This document shows positions 7,286 through 13,165 of a stretch of DNA of 13,165 bases, one piece after another. Source of the DNA: Bacillota bacterium (GTDB taxonomy: Bacteria > Bacillota > Sulfobacillia > Sulfobacillales > Sulfobacillaceae). Every line of letters begins with the position of its first letter. The stretch's first letter is position 1. The translations under genes were made by a program, and so were the position numbers. The stretch lies in NCBI GenBank assembly GCA_023381095.1, contig JAMCTO010000155.1, forward strand, positions 1 through 13,165. The letters run 5' to 3'. The notes below the pieces were generated by a model, which searched no databases, was not told where the DNA came from, and saw only the letters and a list, made by a program, of their open reading frames with translations.

Positions 7286-8175
7286 GCTATCATTCTGGGT
7301 TTGTGGCATTAGTAGGCCGGCCCAACGTGGGTAAGTCGACACTGTTAAATGCGGTACTGGACCGTAAAATCGCGATTACCGCAGCGAAGCCGCAGACAAC
7401 GCGAAATCGTATCCAGGGGATATTGCACCGGGAGAATGCTCAGCTGATTCTGGTGGATACTCCCGGAGTCCACAAAGCTCACAATCTGTTGGGGCACCGG
7501 ATGGTCAAAACGTCAAAACGAGCGGTTGGCGATGTCGATCTTATTTGGCATATCGTCGACATTTCTAAACCACCACGAGAAGAAGATCAGTGGGTGGCTG
7601 ATATGTGTCAAAAAACCGGAATTCCGACCTGGCTGGTTGGAAACAAAAGTGACTTGGTGCTTAATGTTGTCGGGCGGGAGGACCCGTATTTGGCACTGAT
7701 GGACTATTGTGGCACATTTATCGTATCCGCCACTAAAGAAATAGGGATCCAACCGCTCCTAGATCAAACCATGGCCAGGTTGCCCGAAGGAAATCCATAT
7801 TTTCCACCGGATATGGTTACCGATCAAACCGAAGACTTTTACATTGGGGAAATTATTCGGGAAAAAGTCTTGGAATTGACCCAAGATGAAATCCCACATT
7901 CTCTTGCGGTGGTGGTAGACGAAAAAGCTGAACGGCCTCGGCAAGTCATGTACATTCGCGCTACTTTGTTTGTCGAACGGGCAACTCAGAAGGCCATTAT
8001 CATTGGGCAACACGGGCAGATGTTGAGACAAATCGGACAAGAATCGCGAAAGGAATTGGAGGCATATTACGACCGCCGGGTCTTCTTGGATTTGTGGGTA
8101 AAAATCCGGCCCCATTGGCGAGGTCAGGACCAATGGCTATCGCGACTTGGATATCAAGATCCGGAGAAGACATAA
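7282..8175 (+). CDS. era: GTPase Era
   Basis: This essential GTPase binds 16S rRNA near its 3' end and acts in 30S assembly. At 297 residues it matches the family length. G motifs are in order: GRPNVGKST at 12-20, the TTRN switch region at 39-42, DTPG at 59-62, NKSD at 121-124 and SAT at 149-151. The C-terminal KH domain contains IIGQHGQMLRQIG, a normal GxxG loop with QH in the variable positions. The GTG start at 7282 follows GGAGG at 7270-7274 and overlaps the cdd stop. Its stop abuts the recO GTG directly (TAAGTG). It shares the ribosome-maturation theme with phoH and ybeY upstream. Confidence 0.97.
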   Translation: MSYHSGFVALVGRPNVGKSTLLNAVLDRKIAITAAKPQTTRNRIQGILHRENAQLILVDTPGVHKAHNLLGHRMVKTSKRAVGDVDLIWHIVDISKPPREEDQWVADMCQKTGIPTWLVGNKSDLVLNVVGREDPYLALMDYCGTFIVSATKEIGIQPLLDQTMARLPEGNPYFPPDMVTDQTEDFYIGEIIREKVLELTQDEIPHSLAVVVDEKAERPRQVMYIRATLFVERATQKAIIIGQHGQMLRQIGQESRKELEAYYDRRVFLDLWVKIRPHWRGQDQWLSRLGYQDPEKT

Positions 8176-8940
8176 GTGGCCCAATATCAAGAAGCGGCGA
8201 TTGTGCTGAAGTCTAGACCTTACCGAGAAGCGGATAGTCTCCTAACGATTTTTGGGCAGACGCATGGGAAAACCGGGGCAATTGCCAAAGGTGCACGCAA
8301 GCCCAAAAGCAAGCTCCAGGCAGGATTATATCCATTGTCCTATACCATGCTTCAACTATATCAGGGCAGATCGTCCTTGGCCACGGTGGTAGGCGCAGAA
8401 CTAGTGCAAGGGTTCGGTAAGATGCGCAACGATTTGGATGCACTCAGTTGGGGCATGTTCTTGGCAGATGTGGTGGACGCCCTGTGGTCGGATCGTGATG
8501 CCTCGTCTCAAACCTTTCAGTGGCTCGTGGTGGGATTAGACGCCTTAAATCAGGGGAGATCACCCGCCACTGTGGGGATGACAGTGGCGTGGCGTTGCCT
8601 AGAACTGGCAGGATATTCACCAGGGTGGGATGTATGCGCCCTCTGTGAACAGCCTACAGAGCAGCAAGGTCCCGTGGGCTTGTTGCTTGACCAAGGACAA
8701 GCACTTTGCTCCAATTGTCATTTAGGGCATGAAACCTTTAAAATTTCTTTGGGTAGTTTGAAAACCTGGCGCCAGTGGATGCAGCTGGACCCCTCCCGAA
8801 TTGGGGCTGTAGAAGCTCATGGCCGTGTGTATCGCGAACTTTTTGAAGTCCTCAGTCGATATGTTGAGGCGCAAATAGGGCGTAGACCAAGGTCCCTAGA
8901 GTTTTTGGAAAGTTTGGCGGCTTTGCCAGATCGCGAATAG
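8176..8940 (+). CDS. recO: DNA repair protein RecO
   Basis: RecO works with RecF and RecR to load RecA onto SSB-coated single-stranded DNA in recombinational repair. This 254-residue protein has the expected length. Its N-terminal OB-fold part begins [20 protein letters not shown] with a KGARKPKSK basic segment (38-46), and an alpha-helical C-terminal domain follows. A zinc-finger-like set of cysteines is intact: C154 and C157, then C178 and C181. The GTG at 8176 follows the era stop with no gap, and a GGAG site is available at 8163-8166. The era-recO adjacency is widely conserved. Confidence 0.94.
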   Translation: MAQYQEAAIVLKSRPYREADSLLTIFGQTHGKTGAIAKGARKPKSKLQAGLYPLSYTMLQLYQGRSSLATVVGAELVQGFGKMRNDLDALSWGMFLADVVDALWSDRDASSQTFQWLVVGLDALNQGRSPATVGMTVAWRCLELAGYSPGWDVCALCEQPTEQQGPVGLLLDQGQALCSNCHLGHETFKISLGSLKTWRQWMQLDPSRIGAVEAHGRVYRELFEVLSRYVEAQIGRRPRSLEFLESLAALPDRE

Positions 8941-8953
8941 GAGTGGCCCGTTC

Positions 8954-9820
8954 ATGACAACCTTGCAGGATATTGTATCGACGCTAAAAGAATATTGGAA
9001 GCAGACAGGCGTATTAATAGCGGAACCTTATGATTTGGAAATGGGTGCCGGCACCATGAATCCGTTGACGTTCTTTCGGGCCTTGGGACCTAATCCTTGG
9101 AAAGTCGGCTATGTGCAGCCCTCCCGGCGTCCGGTGGATGCGCGGTATGGTGAAAATCCTAACCGAGTATACCAGCACCACCAATTTCAAGTGTTGTTGA
9201 AACCGGCACCTGATGATGTGGTAGAACTTTATCTAAAAAGTCTGGAAGCGCTAGGAATTCATCGCCGCGAACACGACATCCGGTTGGTGGAAGACAATTG
9301 GGAAGCCCCCAGCATCGGGGCTTGGGGACTCGGGTGGGAAGTGTGGCTCGATGGGATGGAGATCAGCCAGTTTACCTACTTTCAGCAAATGGGGGGATTT
9401 GAGTGCCGTCCGGTTTCGGCAGAGCTAACCTATGGATTGGAGCGGCTCACCAGTTACCTCGCCAATTTGGATGATATTTGGTCGATTGAATGGGCACCGG
9501 GCGTATCGTACCGGGACTTGTTCCAACGCGTCGAATGGGAACAAGCCACCTATAGTTTTGAGTTGGCGGACCCCAAACTGTTGTTTGAACTGTTTAACCT
9601 ATATGAATCCGAAGCCGGACGTTTGTTGCGCCAAGGCGTACTAAGGCCTGGCTATGAATTTTTAGTCAAAGCATCCCATGTGTTTAATACCTTGGACGCA
9701 CGTGGCGTGATTTCGGTCACTGAACGTCAAGCCTACATCGGGCGTCAACGCAAACTGGCGCATCTTGCTGCAGAAGTCTATTTGGATCAAATATCGCCGT
9801 CGGAGGTAGCGTCGTCATGA
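8954..9820 (+). CDS. glyQ: Glycyl-tRNA synthetase alpha chain
   Basis: This is the catalytic alpha subunit of the bacterial (alpha-beta)2 class II glycyl-tRNA synthetase, which forms glycyl-adenylate. Its 288 residues are near the family norm of about 295. Hallmarks include GAGTMNP (31-37), the motif 2 region QPSRRP to RYGENPNR (55-71), [12 protein letters not shown] (114-125), FTYFQQ (140-145) and the motif 3-like [10 protein letters not shown] (156-165). The ATG at 8954 follows AGGAG at 8939-8943. The stop overlaps glyS as ATGA, so the two chains are translationally coupled. This gene looks intact, whereas its partner glyS is broken. Without a working beta chain the alpha chain would not charge tRNA normally. 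Confidence 0.97.
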   Translation: MTTLQDIVSTLKEYWKQTGVLIAEPYDLEMGAGTMNPLTFFRALGPNPWKVGYVQPSRRPVDARYGENPNRVYQHHQFQVLLKPAPDDVVELYLKSLEALGIHRREHDIRLVEDNWEAPSIGAWGLGWEVWLDGMEISQFTYFQQMGGFECRPVSAELTYGLERLTSYLANLDDIWSIEWAPGVSYRDLFQRVEWEQATYSFELADPKLLFELFNLYESEAGRLLRQGVLRPGYEFLVKASHVFNTLDARGVISVTERQAYIGRQRKLAHLAAEVYLDQISPSEVASS

Positions 9821-10938
9821 GTGCAGTCCGTTTTTTCATGGAGATTGGGGTAGAGGAGATGCCTAGCCAGTACGTGCTGCCGATACTGGGGTCTTTGACC
9901 CAAGGAGTGTCTCACGGATTGGTCGAGTCCCGGTTGTATCACGAACCGTTGTCGTCCAACGCTACGCCACGACGGTTAGTCTTATGGGGGACGGTTTTGG
10001 CGCGGCAGACAACCAAGCAAACGGTGGTAAAAGGCCCACTTCTCAGCGTAGCGTATGATAGCGAAGGACGGCCGACGCCGGCATTAGCGGGATTCTGCCG
10101 CCGTGTCGCTCTGGATCCGGACAAACTGCACAGAATCGAAGACAATGGCAAACTCTACCTGGCTGCGACCGTATCGGAACCCGTGCAATCAGCCGATGCC
10201 ATTTTGCCCGAGGTGTTTTCGCAAGCCTTTCAGACCTTGCCTTTGCCGCGCAGCATGCGCTGGGGACTCAGTGACTATCGCTTTATCCGGCCGGTTCGGT
10301 GGTTGGCGATGTGGATTGGTGGAGAATTGGCGCCCTTGTCGTTGGATGGGGTATCCAGCCAGGCGATTACCTATGGAAATCGTACGGACCACCCTGAAGC
10401 CTTGTCCTATGACGATCCCGATCAATATTGGTCGTGTTTGGAAGAAGGGCGTGTGATTTTGCCCTTTGAAACACGTCAACTGCAGATTATGGAACAAGGT
10501 CAGCAACTGGCCAAAAAAATCGGCGGCCGTGTTGACTGGGACGCGGAATTGTTAGCGGAGGTCTCCAATTTAGTGGAATGGCCTACCCCGTTTTTGGGAT
10601 CGTTTGACGAGACGTATCTTTCGATACCGGCTTCCGTGCTGGTGACTTCGATGAAAGTGCACCAACGATATTTTCCTCTTTACGATAATCGGGGGATGTT
10701 GCTTCCGGCGTTTATCGGGGTTCGCAACGGCATCGGCGACCATCTCGATTTGGTTGTGAGAGGCAATCAAAAAGTGTTGCGAGCCCGTTTGGCCGATGCC
10801 CAGTATTTTTTCAATCTGGATCGTACTGCGCCACTGTCCGCCCATCTGCCGGCACTAAGACAGGTGATATTTCATGCCAACCATTGCCCAAGCCTGGTTT
10901 GGCCAGTTGCTGACGCATGTGGTCCAAGAATTTCCTGA
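9817..10938 (+). CDS. glyS: Glycyl-tRNA synthetase beta chain, N-terminal fragment (frame broken)
   Basis: Residues 1-354 are a normal GlyS N-terminal half. They include [13 protein letters not shown] (8-20), TPRRL (50-54), SMRWG (146-150), HQRYFPLYD and the segment ending VIFHA (350-354). A typical GlyS continues with a K/R-L-G-T-rich helix and about 40 more residues before the 'DLLTHVV' region. Here the frame runs into about 20 unrelated residues and stops at 10938. The break coincides with a 25-base inverted copy of downstream glyS sequence. The true gene spans 9817-11764 in two frames, and adding about 40 lost residues to 354 plus 286 gives the usual length of about 680. The ATG at 9817 has GGAGG at 9802-9806. 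This is either a pseudogene or a sequence artefact, because glyS should be essential. Confidence 0.9.
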   Translation: MSAVRFFMEIGVEEMPSQYVLPILGSLTQGVSHGLVESRLYHEPLSSNATPRRLVLWGTVLARQTTKQTVVKGPLLSVAYDSEGRPTPALAGFCRRVALDPDKLHRIEDNGKLYLAATVSEPVQSADAILPEVFSQAFQTLPLPRSMRWGLSDYRFIRPVRWLAMWIGGELAPLSLDGVSSQAITYGNRTDHPEALSYDDPDQYWSCLEEGRVILPFETRQLQIMEQGQQLAKKIGGRVDWDAELLAEVSNLVEWPTPFLGSFDETYLSIPASVLVTSMKVHQRYFPLYDNRGMLLPAFIGVRNGIGDHLDLVVRGNQKVLRARLADAQYFFNLDRTAPLSAHLPALRQVIFHANHCPSLVWPVADACGPRIS

Positions 10939-11764
10939 GTTGGAGGGGGAGATGGGGGCGATTTATGCCCGTTTAGAGGGGGAATCACCGCTGATAGCCG
11001 ACGCCATAGGGGAACAATATCAGCCTAAATCGCCTACAGATGACATTCCACAAACCAGGCTTGGGCAATGGTTGGTATTGATGGATCGTGTCGATACATT
11101 GGTTTTAGCGTATGCTGCCGGGCTGAAGCCTAGCGGGTCGGAAGACCCTTTTGCACTGCGGCGGGCGGCCTTGGCAGTGGGCCGGGTGTTTAGCGAAGTG
11201 AATGCCAGTCTCTTGCGAAATCGCACGGTACGTGAAATGATCGGGGAGGTGGCACATTTGCATCAGATTTCAGACACCGTGGTTGACGACGTGTACGAAT
11301 TGGTGGTGCAACGCCTAACCAATTACTTACAGCCGGAATTTTCGGGATCGTTAGTCCAGGCGGCATTACGGGCTCCCCAACCGTGGAACCGCCTGCGTGA
11401 TCGGATCCGATGGATGATGGAATTAACCCAGGACGAATCCTGGGTATCCGTGGCACAAGCCTTTAAGCGTGCCCACAGAGTATTGCTGGGGGATGGGGGG
11501 GAGCCTGTGCCGGTGGAATTGGCGGATCTTGGAGAACCTGTAGAACGCAATCTTTGGTTGGCAATAAAGGGTATGGAATCAGAAAGTTTGCCGCTTGAAG
11601 CCTGGTGGGACGCGGCTAAGAAAGTGGCAGTTGCCCAAGCCTGGTTTGTGGATCAAGTGCTGGTCATGGATCCTGATGCAGTGGTGAAACAAAGGCGTTT
11701 ATCCCTGTTGCGCAGGGCAAATCAAAGGCTCGGTCAATACTTTGACTTAAGTGTGGTGGAATAG
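10874..11764 (+). CDS. glyS: Glycyl-tRNA synthetase beta chain, C-terminal fragment (frame broken)
   Basis: From about 10904 this frame is genuine GlyS C-terminal half. It has [14 protein letters not shown] (12-25 of the open frame), GEQYQPK, MDRVDTLV and the conserved DPFALRRAA (91-99). The anticodon-binding-like C-terminal domain ends VMDPD...RRLSLLRR. The first ten residues come from the inverted copy and are not homologous. The listed start, ATG 10874, is the first available in this frame and is not a family start. It is preceded by AGGTGAT at 10862-10868, which could by chance allow re-initiation. The gene stops three bases before the TTG of the PPDK regulator. Whether the two fragments could assemble is unknown; the missing region starts the HD-like domain, so I consider it unlikely. 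Confidence 0.85.
   Translation: MPTIAQAWFGQLLTHVVQEFPELEGEMGAIYARLEGESPLIADAIGEQYQPKSPTDDIPQTRLGQWLVLMDRVDTLVLAYAAGLKPSGSEDPFALRRAALAVGRVFSEVNASLLRNRTVREMIGEVAHLHQISDTVVDDVYELVVQRLTNYLQPEFSGSLVQAALRAPQPWNRLRDRIRWMMELTQDESWVSVAQAFKRAHRVLLGDGGEPVPVELADLGEPVERNLWLAIKGMESESLPLEAWWDAAKKVAVAQAWFVDQVLVMDPDAVVKQRRLSLLRRANQRLGQYFDLSVVE
10877..10901 (+). repeat. 25-base inverted-repeat arm at the glyS frame break
   Basis: These 25 bases are an exact reverse complement of 11051-11075. They sit where glyS changes frame and lacks about 40 residues. Read in either frame, this copy does not encode GlyS-like sequence. The partner at 11051-11075 encodes normal GlyS without a gap, so this is the derived copy. 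It contains the core TTGCCCAAGCCTGGTTTG at 10884-10901. Confidence 0.9.
11047..11075 (-). repeat. Source arm of the glyS inverted repeats
   Basis: Bases 11051-11075 are the reverse complement of 10877-10901 (25 bases exact). Bases 11047-11068 are the reverse complement of 11631-11652 (22 bases exact). The segment encodes the normal GlyS stretch IPQTRLGQW, so it belongs here. The spacer to the upstream arm is 149 bases. Confidence 0.88.
11631..11652 (+). repeat. Third copy of the glyS repeat core
   Basis: This segment is a 22-base exact reverse complement of 11047-11068. It shares an 18-base direct match (TTGCCCAAGCCTGGTTTG) with 10884-10901. It encodes VAQAWFVD within the GlyS C-terminal domain, where homologues carry a similar A-F-F-D segment, so it appears to be native coding sequence. 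Confidence 0.85.
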
Positions 11765-11767
11765 CTG

Positions 11768-12574
11768 TTGAAGCAAGAAGCACGGGTCTATATTGTCTCA
11801 GATTCGCTGGGTGAAACTGCTGAGCGTGTTGTTCACGGGGCTGCGATTCAGTTTGAAGATCGTGGCACTATTCATATAGAGCGGGTGGGCCATGTGGTGG
11901 ATGGTCAAGGAGTGGACCAGGTTGTGGAGCGCGCCAGTCGCGAGCAAGCAGCGATCGTTTTTACTTTGGTGCGCCCAGAATTGAGGCAACACTTGAATGA
12001 AGTGGCTACCAGGCTTCAAGTACCGCATGTGGACGTGATGGGCCCGGTGCTAGACACATTGGAACAGGTGCTAGGGTTCACACCTCAACTGGTACCGGGA
12101 TTAAGCCATAGATTGGATCGCGATTATTTTGACCGCGTCGAAGCGGTAGACTTTGCCGTGAAGTATGACGATGGCAAGGATCCTCGGGGAATACGAGAGG
12201 CGGATGTGGTGTTGCTTGGGGTGTCGCGCACCAGCAAAACTCCGGTGAGTCTGTATTTAGCTAACCATCGGCTCAAGGTGGCAAATGTCCCGTTGATTCC
12301 GGAAATTCCGGTGCCTGCCGAGGTGTTTGCAGCCGGTCGCCATAAAGCGGTCGGACTTATTATCGATCCGGAACTTTTGATGGGCATTCGACGTCAGCGT
12401 CTGAAATCGTTAGGACTGGGATCTTCTGCCCAATATGCCACAATTGAACGCATTATGGCTGAGCTCGACTACGCTTGGGATATATTTAACCGACTTAAGT
12501 GTCCCGTGATTGATGTCAGTAATCATGCGGTGGAGGAAACCGCCAGTCGGGTACTGGAGCTAAAACGCCGTTAA
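11768..12574 (+). CDS. Pyruvate, phosphate dikinase regulatory protein (PSRP/PPSR, DUF299)
   Basis: This bifunctional enzyme inactivates PPDK by ADP-dependent phosphorylation of an active-site threonine. It reactivates PPDK by phosphate-dependent dephosphorylation that yields pyrophosphate. At 268 residues it matches the family (about 270; B. subtilis YqfL). The N-terminus VYIVSDSLGETAE (7-19) is characteristic. The P-loop-like GVSRTSKTP (151-159) and DRDYFDRVEAVDFAVKYDDG (117-136) are also typical. The TTG at 11768 lies three bases after the glyS stop, with only a weak GGTGGA (11755-11760), so coupling to glyS is likely. An in-frame CTG at 11765 is less likely. Having ppdK directly downstream supports PPDK rather than PEP synthase as the target. 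It is the nearest downstream gene to the glyS lesion, and itself looks intact. Confidence 0.95.
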   Translation: MKQEARVYIVSDSLGETAERVVHGAAIQFEDRGTIHIERVGHVVDGQGVDQVVERASREQAAIVFTLVRPELRQHLNEVATRLQVPHVDVMGPVLDTLEQVLGFTPQLVPGLSHRLDRDYFDRVEAVDFAVKYDDGKDPRGIREADVVLLGVSRTSKTPVSLYLANHRLKVANVPLIPEIPVPAEVFAAGRHKAVGLIIDPELLMGIRRQRLKSLGLGSSAQYATIERIMAELDYAWDIFNRLKCPVIDVSNHAVEETASRVLELKRR

Positions 12575-12593
12575 TCGAGGAGGATTTCGAGAC

Positions 12594-13165
12594 ATGATCC
12601 GGTATGTGTTTCGGTTTGAAGAAGGACGAGGAGACCAGAAGAATCTCTTAGGCGGCAAAGGTGCAGGTTTGGCAGAAATGAGCCGCATTGGCCTGCCAGT
12701 GCCTCCGGGGTTTACCATCACGACACAAGCCTGCAACGAGTATCAGGAAACCGGCCAATATCCTCCAGGAATGATGGATCAAGTATGGCAGCATCTGGCG
12801 ATGCTGGAGGAAAGTTTAGGAAAGCGCCTTGGTGACATCGAACAGCCCCTCCTGGTATCTGTACGCTCCGGCGCCCCGATTTCAATGCCTGGGATGATGG
12901 ATACCGTACTCAACTTGGGGTTGAATCCCGAGACCACGGAAGGTTTGGCCAAATTGACGGACAACCGCCGTTTTGCCTTTGATAGTTATCGCCGCTTCAT
13001 TCAAATGTTTGGTAATGTGGTTATGCACATGGAACATCATCGATTCGAGCAAGTTTTGGCGGATCTGAAATCTGAGGTAGGGGTAGCACAGGATCCCGAT
13101 CTGACTCCGGAACATCTGGAGTCTCTGGTGGATCGCTATCTCGCGTTAGTGAAAGCTACCACCGG
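12594..13165 (+). CDS. ppdK: Pyruvate, phosphate dikinase, N-terminal part (runs off the window)
   Basis: Only the first 190 codons of a protein usually about 880 residues long are present; the frame is open to the last base. The nucleotide-binding domain is recognisable: GGKGAGLAEM (20-29), GLPVPPGF (33-40), and VRSGAPISMPGMMDTVLNLG (90-109), which is diagnostic of PPDK. PPDK interconverts pyruvate, ATP and phosphate with PEP, AMP and pyrophosphate. The ATG at 12594 has a strong AGGAGG site at 12578-12583, ten bases away. The phospho-histidine/threonine region that the upstream regulator modifies lies beyond the window. The gene follows its regulator by 19 bases and is presumably co-transcribed with it. 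Confidence 0.96.
   Translation, partial: MIRYVFRFEEGRGDQKNLLGGKGAGLAEMSRIGLPVPPGFTITTQACNEYQETGQYPPGMMDQVWQHLAMLEESLGKRLGDIEQPLLVSVRSGAPISMPGMMDTVLNLGLNPETTEGLAKLTDNRRFAFDSYRRFIQMFGNVVMHMEHHRFEQVLADLKSEVGVAQDPDLTPEHLESLVDRYLALVKATT

Noticed and set aside
11426..11445. Hairpin ACCCAGGA-CGAA-TCCTGGGT in the glyS C-terminal half.
   Set aside because: It is coding sequence that aligns with GlyS, has no T-run and is unrelated to the 25-base repeat. It is likely a chance stem.

Overview
This window reads as a single, dense, co-directional block of housekeeping genes from an endospore-forming Firmicute. All fourteen genes are on the + strand, the longest gap between genes is 59 bases, and most junctions are ATGA/GTGA overlaps or a few bases. 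The yqfC/yqfD sporulation pair at the head and the order phoH, yqfF, ybeY, dgkA, cdd, era, recO match the conserved Bacillus/Clostridia 'yqf' cluster. The moderate G+C content (a little over half, judged by eye), the heavy use of GTG/TTG starts (7 of 14) and the glyQ-glyS-PPDK regulator-ppdK tail suggest a Clostridia-like or deep-branching lineage such as Sulfobacillus. That genus placement is inference only.

Layout. At 1-1530 are a possible sigma-E type -10 element and the sporulation genes yqfC and yqfD. At 1549-5078 are phoH (PhoH-like ATPase), yqfF/pgpH (7TM-HD cyclic-di-AMP phosphodiesterase family) and ybeY (rRNA endonuclease). At 5065-6833 are dgkA (undecaprenol/diacylglycerol kinase with an extra C-terminal membrane segment) and a CNNM/CorC-type membrane protein with a CBS pair. 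At 6893-8940 are cdd (cytidine deaminase), era (ribosome-assembly GTPase) and recO (recombination mediator). At 8954-11764 are glyQ and a broken glyS (the two chains of glycyl-tRNA synthetase). At 11768-13165 are the PPDK regulatory protein and the start of ppdK, which runs off the window. There is no stretch over 300 bases without a gene, and no tRNA, rRNA, CRISPR array, insertion sequence or convincing terminator was seen.

The genes serve ribosome maturation (PhoH, YbeY, Era), tRNA charging (GlyQS), membrane lipid carrier recycling (DgkA), second-messenger breakdown (YqfF), nucleotide salvage (Cdd), DNA repair (RecO), PEP/pyruvate balance (PPDK and its regulator) and sporulation (YqfC/D).

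The most notable observation is in glyS. The reading frame breaks near 10876, and about 40 conserved residues are missing. In their place sits a 25-base segment (10877-10901) that is an exact reverse complement of glyS sequence 150 bases downstream (11051-11075). An 18-base core of this segment occurs a third time at 11631-11648. This is the signature of a template-switch mutation, or of an assembly or amplification chimera, in a gene expected to be essential.
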